Source: Paraphysomonas bandaiensis (lineage: Eukaryota > Chrysophyceae). Taken from it: a stretch of DNA of 64,000 nt. The translations under genes were made by a program, and so were the position numbers. Below, one piece after another: positions 24,771 through 35,548 of this stretch. Position 1 is the stretch's first letter. Every line of letters starts with the position of its first letter. A model generated the notes under the pieces. That model saw only the letters and a list, made by a program, of their open reading frames with translations. It did not search any database and had not been told where the DNA came from. The stretch lies in contig CBFFRP010000011.1 of NCBI GenBank assembly GCA_965644295.1, positions 62,001 to 126,000 of the forward strand, given 5' to 3'.

Positions 24771-25970
24771 CTAAGTGCTAACGAAACTCAGTAAACTGAG
24801 GGCTTCTATTTTCTTCTTATCTCTAATAAATAGCTTCCTGAGATGCTTGTAGTTTGGCCTGTCATAAAACCCAAGGTTCATGATGTGGTCAAAATATTCG
24901 TAGAATGCGCCTAATTTAAGATAACATTAAGTATTAGTAACCTCGACAGCGATGTATAAGCAAAATATTAATTCACCACTACCCTTAACTATATCCACAT
25001 AATATAATCCACCCACCTGGAAGAGTAGAACATATACTGCTGATGGAAGCTGTCTGCATAGTATGCACAAGAAGTTGGGGATCATTGCGAATACTTGGTG
25101 TATACCATGGAAGGTATCCACGTGCAATGTGGACGAGTGAATATCCCAAAGACATCATATCATCTCTGCGTGACCGTTCTGAAAATAGTAATAGATAAGC
25201 ACAAATATGCGTGAATTCAAACTTACGTATGCCTATCATGGAATAAACAGACTTATATATGCCTGGGCGGCTCCTGTGTGCACTATCAGAATAGGGGACA
25301 TGATTGCCGTCTGGAGTAATATACGGAGCACTGGCGTCAAAATCTATTAGGTAGTAGCTGCACGACACCATTTTGCACATCTGCATCGACCCCGCCATAT
25401 TAACAGGGCGAACATCTCGATGTATCAACCCTTTATCGTGGAATGATTCGAACGTTGTGAGCATAGAGATTGCTAGTCCTATAGCTTGGAGGACGGCATT
25501 ATGTGAATTGAACAGCTTACGGGGGATGTAGGTACTCATGCTAGGACCGACTCGTTCCATGGCAAGACAAGAGTAGTTTCCATGGGTGCCATACCACACC
25601 GCACGGCATATTCCCGCTGCAACACACATTAAAACGCGGGGTATATGTTATACTTCATTCAAAGTGTGTATACGTACGTGTGCTATTAAACTGGACAAGT
25701 GTTTTATACTCCTTCAGTAAAACTAATTTGCTCTCTTCGCCTGTGACGAATTTAACTGCAACAGGTTGAGATGTAGGTATATCCACTCCGGAATAAACCA
25801 TTCCGAATTTTCCTCTTCCTAATTCTCTTCTTAACTCAATCTGTTGAATATATATATGAATATTACTGTATATATATGAATATATCATACACGTACACGT
25901 CCTCCGATAAGATCTTTAGTATGAATACTACCAGCGATCTTTTCTTTTGCAGAAGTGTAATGAAGTATCC
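24771..25970 (-). CDS. CK1-like protein kinase (5' end not resolved)
   Basis: Exons joined in phase: 25970-25897, 25840-25678, 25616-25227, 25178-25017 and 24910-24771. The product starts upstream of 25970, where no in-frame ATG is seen, so at least one 5' exon lies in 25971-26600. Kinase motifs in order: KDLIGGR, then LGRGKFGMVYSG (glycine loop), VAVKF (lysine), a lobe-linking segment AMERVG, HRDVRPVN (catalytic loop), LIDFD, QRSRRDDMMSLGYSL and GYLPW, which are casein-kinase-1 signatures. The tail NLGFYDRPNYKHLRKLF is the CK1-type end of the fold. Two departures stand out: Arg replaces the usual Lys of HRDxKxxN, and DFD replaces DFG. Both Asp residues are retained, so activity is possible but unproven. 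Confidence 0.8.
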
Positions 25971-26669
25971 CTAATGGTCACTGTATGTTAGTAGAGTATC
26001 GTATGTATCATGGCTATATAGTTATACCGCTGAAGAGACTAGCAAGAAACACATACAGATGCATGCTATTAATCATACTATTGATCTGGTGTAAGGTGTG
26101 TAGACATACTCAGTGAGGGGGTGTAATTGATGCATGTGTCCTTTAGTTGGAGCATGCATAGAGATCTGGACATATGAAGCAGCTCAATCCAACTGCACTG
26201 ACCATATATACACGTACTCCTACTGTACCATATATACACACATACACACATACTGCTGTACACGCACCTGCTACACATACACTGCTGTATACATTGCTGT
26301 ATACACTGCTGTATACTGGTATACCCTTCGGGTCTGTTTTCACAGTGTATACCACGTATACACTGTATACTGCATGTCCATTCAAGATCTCCTTTGGTGT
26401 CGAAATTTCCTGTCGCCAAAAAATTCTAAACAAATTTTTAAGAAACTAATTGATTGGCTAACCTTGAAATCTCAAACCTATCACATTACTCTTACCTAAA
26501 ACGATAGGCTGTGAATAATCGTTCGATAGAAGGTGCAGAATTTGTTGTTGGAATCAACGGGTACAGCAGTATGTATATATAGTTGAACAGACCACAGTAT
26601 CAACATACAAACATAAGTGAAGTGAATATAATATAATCAACCAGTAACTGTAAACAACACTAAAGAAGA
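25971..26669. other. presumed 5' part and promoter of the kinase gene, plus upstream DNA of the 26670 gene
   Basis: The kinase frame continues upstream of its 25970 acceptor, so an initiating exon should be here on the minus strand, but I could not fix it. A possible donor (GTAAGA) near 26496 follows a short coding-like segment on the minus strand. The interval also has a small tract of repeated CTGCTGTATACA words at about 26280-26320. Confidence 0.35.
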
Positions 26670-26939
26670 ATGTTTCATCGAACACCACTTTATGCACGTG
26701 CAGTATCAGCTGCTGTTAGAAGAGGCTCCGATACTCCCTATCGATATCTACTGTGTAACCTACCTGGTTCATCCAAAATGTCAAGCAAGGCTGAGAGGGA
26801 TATTCTTTGTACAAATGCTTACACGGATTGTAAAGTGAAGAGTACACCCGAGAGACCGTGGAACTTAAAGAATTCTCGACAAAAATCTATAGTAAGCTTT
26901 GTTAAAAGCGACCTCATCAACTTTCTGTTCGGAAAATAA
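26670..26939 (+). CDS. small basic protein, possible mitochondrial targeting N-terminus
   Basis: A single open frame of 89 aa begins MFHRTPLYARAVSAAVRRG, rich in Arg, Ala and Ser with no acidic residues, as in mitochondrial presequences. The rest (CTNAYTDCKVKSTPERPWNL and a basic, hydrophobic end) is not recognised. A GTAAGC donor-like site at about 26892, with an acceptor TTATAG near 26996, offers an alternative C-terminus (spliced end at about 27041). Coding status rests on composition and length only. Confidence 0.45.
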   Translation: MFHRTPLYARAVSAAVRRGSDTPYRYLLCNLPGSSKMSSKAERDILCTNAYTDCKVKSTPERPWNLKNSRQKSIVSFVKSDLINFLFGK

Positions 26940-28000
26940 ACTATTCCTCTCCTTCGTGTAACTTCCGAGTCCTTTGCTCTCCTTATATATTTATAGATCG
27001 ATTTAGTTTACTTCCGATGTTATTCCAATGCAGAGCAGATGTGATATATATATTGGGCTGTGTTAAAGCCATTTCACATTACTTGTCATAGTGCATTCGT
27101 GTCAATATCTTACCTGATGAAGTGCGTAATAATGTATTGCTGATTTGGCGTATGTTTTGTTTAGTTACATACCACTTCATTTAATATAGTAGGCTTAAAT
27201 CAAGCTATGATGCGTCGGCAAGGGAGTTAAATAAAGAATTATGAGTATATGCCTTTCCATTTCTATAACGAGACAACATTGAGTTAGCTTATCAGCGATT
27301 TGAGTTTGTGATACTTGAAGTGATATAACCCTACATGCGATTGATTAACATCATTATTAGAGTTTTGTCAATGTGATAACTTCGTCTAAGAGCTGTATTA
27401 TTTGTATATCGCAATCAATATATCATTAGACATATTTGTAAATAGAGGCACGGTTCTTAGGTGATTCTACAGAATTAATATCATATTAATACAATTCATC
27501 ATTTTGAATATTAGCAGAAGTCGCGACTTATATATACCTCATTCCTACAGTATGGCCATAGTGTAGGGTGTAGGATCTTTGGAACATCGCATATATCACC
27601 TTTTCTACCCTTCCGCTGGTTTACCAAATTGACTGATTCTGTGAGAGTCACGCTACTGCCCCATCCGTGTTTGCCATCACAAAGATTACGCGAGATTGTC
27701 ATAGATATACGACTTAAGACTTCCGCAAATTCTAGAAAAGCTATGTTCGATTTCCCAGCCTTGAGCAAAGACTATGCCGGATTTATCATGACCATGCATG
27801 ACTCAGTATAGACCTAGTATGGCATTGACTGAGCCCCCTACTCCTTAAGATGTGCAGGCTTTCACCATGTATGGACTATGCAAGTATTGTATATAGCTGG
27901 AACTTTCTTGGCGCCACACAGAAAGAATACGCCTGGATTCTAATAAAGATCTATGCATCGCTTAGGTTTGCAGACACTAGGGCATAGGCAGTATAGTGTA
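26940..28000. other. intergenic stretch
   Basis: About 1 kb. A slightly GC-richer block at 27510-27820 has open frames on both strands (about 85 and 60 codons), but neither shows a recognised motif. I treat it as unassigned DNA, perhaps a decayed gene. Confidence 0.45.
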
Positions 28001-28008
28001 CTTTGTAG

Positions 28009-28808
28009 CAGGGATAGGGAACAATATATTGTATTGCAATACATTGTACAATATATTGCAATATATTGTAAAGTATATTGATTGGTGGACTAGTCAAATA
28101 TTCCATCAATAGTGTTTCTGTTAAAAGAGCTCACAATACTATTGCAATATATTGCAATCAATATTATGTAGTCATATAAGAAAAGATTCTCAACTGTAGG
28201 GTGCAAAATGGATATAAATAACCGAGAAATTGATTACAACATTACAAAGGATAATGAAGCTGATGTTGACTATGCGACTAAAAACCTTCAGTCAGCTCAA
28301 AAAATTAAGAAACGTAGAGATCCACGAGTCATTAACGGTTGCCTGGCCCTGGTATGTACTTCCAATACATGGGAACGTCTGTTCAGCACAGCTAAACATA
28401 TTATATCAGTGTTGCGCAAAAGTATCCATCCTACTTAATATGCTGTTGTTTCTGAAAGCTATTCGACAGTTATGGCCGGATACTAGCATATATTTCAATT
28501 TATTCTGTGGATGAATATGGTGATGTTGACGTCACCGACGATGACTCAGAGGATGAGGACGAGGTGAATTTTTAGTAGCTATAAGCAGCAGTTGTATTGG
28601 TTGTCATGTGATCTTAATGACTAATACTAAAAATGAAATCTACGGATGTGTTTACCTACTGATTAGTCATACTAATATATTGCAATACATTGACAATATA
28701 TTGCAATATATTGTAATTGTATTGTAGGACCGGTTTAAAAAATCCATCAATACTATTGATGGAACGCTATCTAACAATAGTATTGCAATATATTGTTCCC
28801 TATCCCTG
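28009..28808 (+). mobile_element. 800-bp non-autonomous hAT transposon
   Basis: The ends are inverted repeats: the left starts CAGGGATAGGGAACAATA and the right ends with its reverse complement, TATTGTTCCCTATCCCTG. Both are followed inwards by many CAATATATTG/TATTGCAATA words (subterminal repeats). An 8-bp direct duplication, CTTTGTAG, flanks the element at 28001-28008 and 28809-28816, the length typical of hAT insertions. Inside lies a remnant of the transposase C-terminal dimerisation domain. The ends and target duplication are perfect, so insertion is fairly recent, but the element cannot move on its own. Confidence 0.9.
28208..28514 (+). pseudogene. remnant of hAT transposase dimerisation (hATC) domain
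   Basis: One frame reads SNTWERLFSTAKHIISVLRK, matching the hAT C-terminal consensus (xxxERLFSxAxxI..RR). The matching continuation, NMLLFLKAIRQLWPD (consensus LLFLKxN...W), is in a different frame, so the copy is broken by a frameshift around 28430. The BED finger and RNase-H-like catalytic domain are absent. It is a dead internal fragment of the 800-bp element. Confidence 0.8.
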
Positions 28809-28816
28809 CTTTGTAG

Positions 28817-29586
28817 GTCCTTTGACAGTTCTAAGTTTTTATCTCTAATTAGACAATCTTTGATGTATTGGTTTTTGGTTTGTAGTTTATGTTGTTCGTA
28901 GTAGCAGAGGTATCTGTCGCTCAGGGATAGAGAACAATACATCTCAAAAGTACTGTTGATGTTAGTTGTTGCAATTTGTCTATACTATTACGATAGGCTT
29001 TGAAGCGCTTAATTGCAATTCATGTATTTTATTGACATAGTATTGTCGACACATAGACACATAGAAATTTACTACTGGTTACGTAAATACGTAAATCACT
29101 CGTTCCGTTTTAGAATTCGCCTCTGTGCGTACAGTAACCTCATCACTGTAATCTTATATTGTAAATTATTTTTACTAGAAGTTTTGAATAAAAGCTCACC
29201 TGAATTCTTTTTACCTAACACGTTCAATTTTGTTGTACACTTGTTACTGACACAACAGAAATAAAAACAAACACCATTAAAAACCATTTCAGTCTATGCA
29301 GATAGACTACTTTCACTAGTACTACAGACATTGGTTGCACACCACTTGTGCCTCCGTCACAGAGGAAAACCCACATACATTTCTCAAGCAACGTACTGTA
29401 AGACCAGGGCAGACCATATATGCAGCTAAAAGGCACTTACGGGTACTATTGTTGATTATATTATACTTGTCAAGAAATGTTTGTGCAACTGCTACGCAAC
29501 CAATCTCTACACAGACAGGTACCCCATATAAACGAAGAGTTCATCTACATCCAAGTTTATTCAGAATACTTATCAATTTGTGTATA
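28817..29586. other. intergenic stretch
   Basis: AT-rich DNA between the hAT element and the complex I gene. It contains a second hAT-type terminus at 28922-28940, listed separately. Short frames here have no recognisable motif. Confidence 0.5.
28922..28940 (+). repeat. solitary hAT-type terminus
   Basis: CAGGGATAGAGAACAATAC differs from the left end of the neighbouring 800-bp element at only one or two of 19 positions, and it lies 114 bp beyond that element. No partner end is visible to the right, so it is probably a remnant of an older related insertion. Confidence 0.45.
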
Positions 29587-30085
29587 TTATTCCTCCTCCT
29601 CCTCCTGTAACTGTGCAGCTTTCCACTTGGGCATGTATCGCAGTTCACCGTCCTCGTCTTTGGCAAACATTTTTTCAGTGTACCACTGGCCATACACAAT
29701 GTCGACTCCAGCATCCAGGGCCTCTTTTCTGGCAAGCGCCTCTTTTCTGGCCCATGCCTATTCTTCATATTACAAAATAACAACTATTACAACATTTAAT
29801 AACCTCAATGCTCCTGTCTTCCGTGTCAAAATAACAATAATACAAAGTCATTGCACCCGCAGCTGCCCAAATACCAAGATACGGTATTTCCCACCCTTCA
29901 AGACCTGCTTCCGGTGGCTTCGTGCCCAAATACGCTCCCGATTCATTCGTAGCGGGACGGTAGGCTACAGGGTCTTTTTTCCATATAAAATCAGGGTAGG
30001 GACTGCGCTCTTGAGTGCTAGAGCCACCAAACTTACGTCTAGGAAAGAAATTCCTCTTTGCAAGACTCCTTGTAACACGATTCAT
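29587..30085 (-). CDS. mitochondrial complex I ESSS subunit, NDUFB11-like
   Basis: Exons 30085-29804 and 29757-29587, split by a 46-bp intron, give 150 aa. The Arg-rich N-terminus (MNRVTRSLAKRNFFPRRKF) looks like a presequence. A single membrane segment (IPYLGIWAAAGAMTLYYCYF) is followed by AWARKEALARKEAL, like the EWSRREAERL stretch after the membrane helix of NDUFB11. The order of presequence, short soluble part, one transmembrane helix and charged tail fits the ESSS family, an accessory part of the proton-pumping arm of NADH:ubiquinone oxidoreductase. The tail ends in a run of Glu. The family call is from motif memory. Confidence 0.7.
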
Positions 30086-30637
30086 GTTATGTAATTAATT
30101 GGTTTATTTATAATGCAGATATATGCAATGTGACAGCTTAGTGTCTACTAATTAATGAACCAGTCACCGTGTTGCGCACAGCATCATGCATATATCATCA
30201 TACACTACATTACCACCATACCGTACCGTACCACACCATACCGTACCATACCGTACACAACAGTATATGTACTGCTGTACATAGACGGTAGAAAAGTGTA
30301 CTGGAGGCTGCAGTATACCGTACATACCATATGATATTATACAGGACCAGACCAGTCTATGCTGCAGTTGTACTTGTAGCTTGGACTCGCACAATATATG
30401 CAGAGTACTTGAGTACAGTCACTGTACTTGTCTATCTAGCAGTAGTGTACCTGTCTATCTAGCAGTACTTTACCTGTCTATCCAGCTGTGCTGTACCTGT
30501 CTATCTGGCAGTGCTGTACCTGTCTATCTAGCAGTGCTGTACCTGTCTATCTAGCCATACTGTACCTGTCTATTTGACCATATTACAAGCAGTCCGTATC
30601 ACTATTAAACCCTTCACATAAACCAATCCCGCCCACT
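30086..30637. promoter_or_regulatory. divergent intergenic region with minisatellite
   Basis: A 552-bp interval between the complex I gene (-) and the GT60-like gene (+). It has CCGTACCATA-type low-complexity words at 30205-30260 and a 23-bp minisatellite ending about 50 bp before the downstream ATG. Confidence 0.4.
30424..30584. repeat. minisatellite, seven 23-bp units
   Basis: Seven head-to-tail units of consensus GTACCTGTCTATCTAGCAGT plus three variable bases, exactly 23 bp apart (30424, 30447, 30470 and so on). The central units differ by one to three bases and the end units are more diverged. There are no spacers, so this is not a CRISPR array. Confidence 0.9.
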
Positions 30638-33600
30638 ATGTTCCTATACCTCTTCCTCACCACCCTCCTCCTTCCTCCACCATCCCTCAGCACTGAATCA
30701 TCTCCCGCAGTGTATCAATCAGACGAATGGAAGCCTCTAACTACCTCTGCATATACTAACAATAGACGACCACTGGAGCCTGTATCAGATAACTGGAAAC
30801 ACACTACAACTGAGATATATATCTCTATAGTAAGCTTTCAAGACGGGGAGAGATGCGGACACACTCTCAATAATCTCATTTCCAAAGCAAAATATCCGAA
30901 TAGACTGAAATTTGGTGAGTTATATACGCATGTATGTGTATGTATATAGGAGCTCATGTAGATGGGTGCTTAACTACACCGTAGAGATATTGTTCAGTGT
31001 ATAGTTGTTGATTGTGGTGTATTGTGTTAGGTATCACTCAGCAACTAGAAGTAGAAGATAGGGGAAAAGATGACAACTGCATTCACAAGTACGCTGCGAT
31101 ATCTGGTCGTAAGTTGTCTGAGCTATCTGAGAGCATGAAAACAGTCAAGTATTCAAAGCGAATGGCTAGAGGAGCAGCTTACGCCAGAGGTATTAAGTTG
31201 CCCTGTAATTTTTACTGTGTATCAGCCATATGTATTTAAGTGAAACATGAGTATTTTATTGATAGTACGTAAGAGATATCATCAATTGAATATGCACCTC
31301 TATATATAGGCCACGACGAAGATATGATGGCAAATGAGGACTTTTGTATGCTGGTGGACGCTCATGTGGATGTGATTGAGGTGAGATGGCGTCATCAGAA
31401 TGCATATTGCTGATCCATAGTCTCACTTTTACTTCTGCATTTCAATACTCAGAATTGGGATGTGGAACTCATGAATATGTGGGGATCTCTTCACAACGAG
31501 TATGGTATACTTTCTACTACGCCGCCCCCGAAAGATGTTCTGGGAAAGAATATTAATAACCGGTGGGAGGTTCCCCATTTATGTCAATTCTCTTGGGATG
31601 AAAAGTGAGTCATTAACTAACTTGTATATCAATATGAGTTGATGTGGCTTGATTATAAACTGGGAGTAAATTGCCTTATGGAACGCTGTGATATGCTGTA
31701 CTTATGTGTTATTGAGAGAAACTAGCTTATGTGTTATTGAGAGAAACTAGCATCTATACTACCTATTTGTGTGAGGAATGGTGTGGCGTGGTATGTACTG
31801 ATGAGATTTTGTATGTTTAGTGGGTTGGTCCGGAACGATAATCCTGCAGTAGCAATCAATCTTGGGGAGCCCATATTGTCGCCTTCATGGTCGCAGTCTT
31901 TTTCCTTTAGCAAGTGCCATGCCATGACTAAGGTTCGTCACGGTGGACCACATACTATATGACTAGATATTAATTATAATTTGGCTGTGATGCTCATACT
32001 GAAATACAGACTCCAAGTGACCCAAACTTGGTACGATTGGACGGAGCAGTTACCGACACACTACAGTTTGCTAGGTGAGTTTGAGGGTCACGTATTTACT
32101 TTTCCTTCGTAGTATTGGGACAGTGATGTACTGTTTGTGAGCAGACACTTTTATATCTTCCTGCTTATGGGGGAAGTAACTAACAACTGTTATAGATTAT
32201 GGACAAGGGGATACGATGTGTACTCTCCACACAGACCGGTTGTTGGTCACGACGAACAGGTACGTATCGAGATATCAGTAATCGCGACACTGACATAACT
32301 CCTACAGCGCCTGAAAATAGCAAATGACTGGAAGACGTATGGAATGGTAGGATATAGTGTATGTGCCTAATAATTTTAATTTGTGTATGTGTCATAGTCC
32401 CAGGTTATAAAAGTCCGAGAACTAAAGAGTTCTGTACAACGTGTAAGGAACATATTAGGTAAGTTTATATATTTATATTTAGCCGATATGAGGGAGTGCG
32501 CACTGTTTCTTTATTGTTATATATATGGTATTCATAGTCGGTTTGTAGGGATGCAAGGCGGGTCAAACGAGATCTCAGATCTCCTATCGATCGGTCGGTA
32601 TGGCCTCGGGACGAAGCGTACACTCGACCAGTTGATCAGCTTCACGGGAATAGACTATAGAAATGGGGAGCTTATCCCAAACAGGTGAGTGTTACAGTGC
32701 ACAGCGGTTTGTTCAGCAGCTCGTGTTATATCGTTGGAATATACTGTGTGGTACATGGCAGATGTAGTCTTCAAATCAACTACATTATGAACTAATTATA
32801 TTACATCAGATGTACGGGTCTGTCGTGGGTTTCTTTTCAGGCAGATATAGGTAAGCAAGAGTATGGAAATCTGTTGTATCTTATGCATGAGTGGTGTAAA
32901 TATGTTGAATTAACATCACTAGCAGACCCTGACTGCGAATCCGGTGATTTGTGGGGATATGCCCCAGAGCCTGTAGCTGCAGATATACCTCTGGTGTTAG
33001 GCTCTTCACCTGTCAAGGCCAATGGCGACGGTACGCCAATCGCTGCTGTAGCGTCGATATATTCTTCTGTTGTGTTATTCGTTTACCATGATCGTGTTAA
33101 ACTGTTAATGAAATATGTGGAATGTGAATTTGTTGGTATAGGTGCTTCAAGTTCTGTTCTATTGAATGGAGCAGTGGAAGTCACTAAACAAGTGGAATTG
33201 CCTTGGCCTTTGGGATTTATAGATAGTGGTGTAGAACTCGCTTTGGAAGAGCTCTCTGTAGATTACGATGAAGAAGAGGCCCTGGAGGTGAGATATCAAT
33301 TATGTTGACAATCGCATGCAGTGTTATGTCATCAGATTTATATGTCGTGAATGATGCGCGACAAACTATAATTGAATTTGATACTTCAATATGTGATTGC
33401 GTGAAATGACTGTGAACGCCAAATCTAATTATGATTATCTATTTCACTTACTATTTACAGATGCTAAAAGTTATTCTCCTTGTGGTACCTGTTGTCGTTG
33501 GACTGATTGGAATCTCTTTGTGGGCAATACTATCTACTGGAGGTAATTATTTAATCTTGTTTGCGTGTATGTTTATTGTGTGTAATATACAATGTCACCT

Positions 33601-33704
33601 GGCTGTTTGCTATACAATCACAAAACTTGTAGTATTGACTTGACTTTTTGATTGCAGACGATATGCGGCCAATAATAGTCGATAGCAATATCAAGAAGGT
33701 TTAG
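30638..33704 (+). CDS. GT60-like GlcNAc-transferase with signal peptide and C-terminal membrane anchor
   Basis: Fourteen exons join in phase (30638-30914, 31031-31189, 31310-31380, 31453-31604, 31821-31932, 32010-32074, 32196-32259, 32308-32346, 32398-32458, 32549-32684, 32810-33030, 33142-33287, 33461-33542, 33658-33704), giving 543 aa. A signal peptide (LYLFLTTLLLPPPSLS) leads into a domain resembling the GlcNAc transferase of Skp1 hydroxyproline (GT60): EIYISIVSFQD, KAKYPNRLKFGI, then CMLVDAHVDVIENWD (D162-A-H164 in place of the usual DSH), EPILSPSWSQSFSFS, and ARLWTRGYDVYSPHRPVVGHD. The C-terminal part ends with a membrane helix (residues about 503-525) and a short cytosolic tail. Canonical Skp1 GnT1 is cytosolic, so this type I topology suggests action on secretory-pathway glycans. 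Donor and acceptor are unknown. Confidence 0.8.
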
Positions 33705-34600
33705 GCAAGGTGGCTTCTTCTTTTGACACTAGAGTTAATTGGTCGACTATATTACTGTGTGTTCTGTGCTGTGAAAATAATAACAGAAAGATTTTCGCAT
33801 GTAGAATTGTCACGACCTTATGCAGTCAGTCTATTGCAATTTCACTAACATTATTCTTATGTTCATATCTTATCATGAATTCATCTGATACTATTTGCTG
33901 TTCGCAACAACTGTATTCGTATTAATGAAGTAACGGTCATAATTCAACTACCTTAGAATGCAGGAATGCAGCTGCTATTTACTTATACACACTAGCAAAA
34001 CTCAACATGTAGTGACAATTATGCAATTATGTACTACTTACTGGTGTGTAGCATTAGTGAAAGTGTTGTAGCCTAGCAGCAGGTGGATGTCGTAACGGTA
34101 TAGGTGGAACGTCGTAACAGGTTAGACAGGAAATGCAAAATGTTAACTTAGAATTTATCTGTACATGGTGATGTATCACAGGTTACTATTACAAATGTGC
34201 CAACTATTGCTTGCAACTGTGTAATATTACTGTGTGCTTAATAAAAATGAGTGGTTCAAAGTTTGAATACGAAAGTCTCTTATTCTTCCAAATTTTACGA
34301 AGTGTCAAAAAGTTGATAAATATGAATTATATAGGCACCGGGCCATTTACTTTAATACCGAGAGTAACCGACCACATTCATAGCTACATGCAACAGTAAG
34401 TTACTACTGTTGCCCAACTTACGAAATGTGACAGCTCGATTAACAGCAATAAATAAAATAATGTCGTAGGCAATACGTATTATACCATGATATGAACTGA
34501 CGACGAGTAATCAATACGGTGAGAAAACTATACAGAGTGTGTAAGAGCAAGAGCGTCATTTGTATCTATATGATGTTTGACACAAAACAAGACATTTCGA
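33705..34600. other. intergenic stretch between convergent genes
   Basis: About 0.9 kb of AT-rich DNA. Short frames (for example around 34211-34399) have no motif. No RNA gene or repeat is recognised. Confidence 0.55.
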
Positions 34601-35548
34601 TTACGAACTTGATGTGGCATCCACTTCCTCTAATGCATGCTGCATGCTTCGAATGTCAAGAGGAAACATATTTTTGCCAACAAGCTCCCATGGTCCAGGT
34701 TTGTAAGACACGCGGGCCATCTTTACTTGTCGAAATACTGGTCCATCGTCCCCAACAGATTCTTCTGACTCATTACGCCCAACTCGAGGGCGGTGAATTT
34801 CGTACACATCTGGCGTTGATATCACTGGCACCTGCATAGCAATTTGCTCATGGAATCTGGTGCGTTTTTCTGTCAGAAGCCTCACTATCTGCGCCTGGGC
34901 TTCGTCTTTAGAAGGCATAGGTTTCGACCACACACAGTCGCATCCAGCCGTTAATAAATTCTCCCTCGCGGTGGAAGCCATACCGGTGCAACCAATTATA
35001 ACAACATTATCAAATGCCTTATCTGAGCGAAGCAATTGCACCACTTGGTGACCTAACATCCGTCCGCCAGCACTTTCCATATTTTGATCAATTATAATGA
35101 CATCCGGACGACGAGGGGAGGCTTGAACTAACTGCATGGCTCGTTCACCATTCTCAGCACCTTCTACCATCCACATAACCTCATCAATCACACCACCAAG
35201 CACACGTTTAGTTAACTTTCTATGTATAATGGAATCATCTACAATTAAAACAGACAACCCAAAATTGTCTGGTCCTCTTTCTTCAGATGTGGTTTGCCAT
35301 TTCTCATTACCAAATATATTCCCAATAGAACAATCTAGTGGTCCCACATCCCCATAAAATGTTAATCCATCATTAGGAGATTTCTCTGATACAAATACTT
35401 CAAATTTCATCTTCCCTGTAGCGGGAGATATGACTTGTGTTGATGTCATTTCAACTTTATCTTCTGATTCACGTGGTGTGATATCAATATCTGGAACTGG
35501 ACTCCGCCTCTCTGTTAATTGATTGGTTTCACTCATGATAGAGCTCAT
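34601..35548 (-). CDS. stand-alone response-regulator receiver-domain protein
   Basis: An intron-free frame of 315 aa. Residues 1-96 are a low-complexity, Ser/Thr/Glu-rich extension. About 97-225 are a complete receiver domain: VDDS (D104, D105 acidic pocket), IIIDQNM (phospho-acceptor D154), GCTGM (T188) and SKPMP (K209). The tail carries Arg/Glu-rich sequence but no recognised DNA-binding or kinase output. Receiver domains accept phosphate from histidine kinases or histidine phosphotransfer proteins. With every key residue intact this one should be switchable. It is probably a cytoplasmic relay or an effector acting through partners. An alternative start is Met5. Confidence 0.9.
   Translation of the reverse strand: MSSIMSETNQLTERRSPVPDIDITPRESEDKVEMTSTQVISPATGKMKFEVFVSEKSPNDGLTFYGDVGPLDCSIGNIFGNEKWQTTSEERGPDNFGLSVLIVDDSIIHRKLTKRVLGGVIDEVMWMVEGAENGERAMQLVQASPRRPDVIIIDQNMESAGGRMLGHQVVQLLRSDKAFDNVVIIGCTGMASTARENLLTAGCDCVWSKPMPSKDEAQAQIVRLLTEKRTRFHEQIAMQVPVISTPDVYEIHRPRVGRNESEESVGDDGPVFRQVKMARVSYKPGPWELVGKNMFPLDIRSMQHALEEVDATSSS

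Noticed and set aside
27511-27811. Possible small gene on either strand
   Set aside because: Overlapping frames of similar length on both strands with no motif, start context or splice support.
29013-29610. Several overlapping plus-strand frames before and over the complex I gene
   Set aside because: No recognisable motif; the 3' ones overlap the minus-strand ESSS exons, which have family signatures.
30424-30584. CRISPR-like array of short repeats
   Set aside because: The units abut without spacers and the genome is eukaryotic; it is a minisatellite.
34211-34399. Plus-strand frame of 62 codons
   Set aside because: AT-driven composition, no motif, and isolated between convergent genes.
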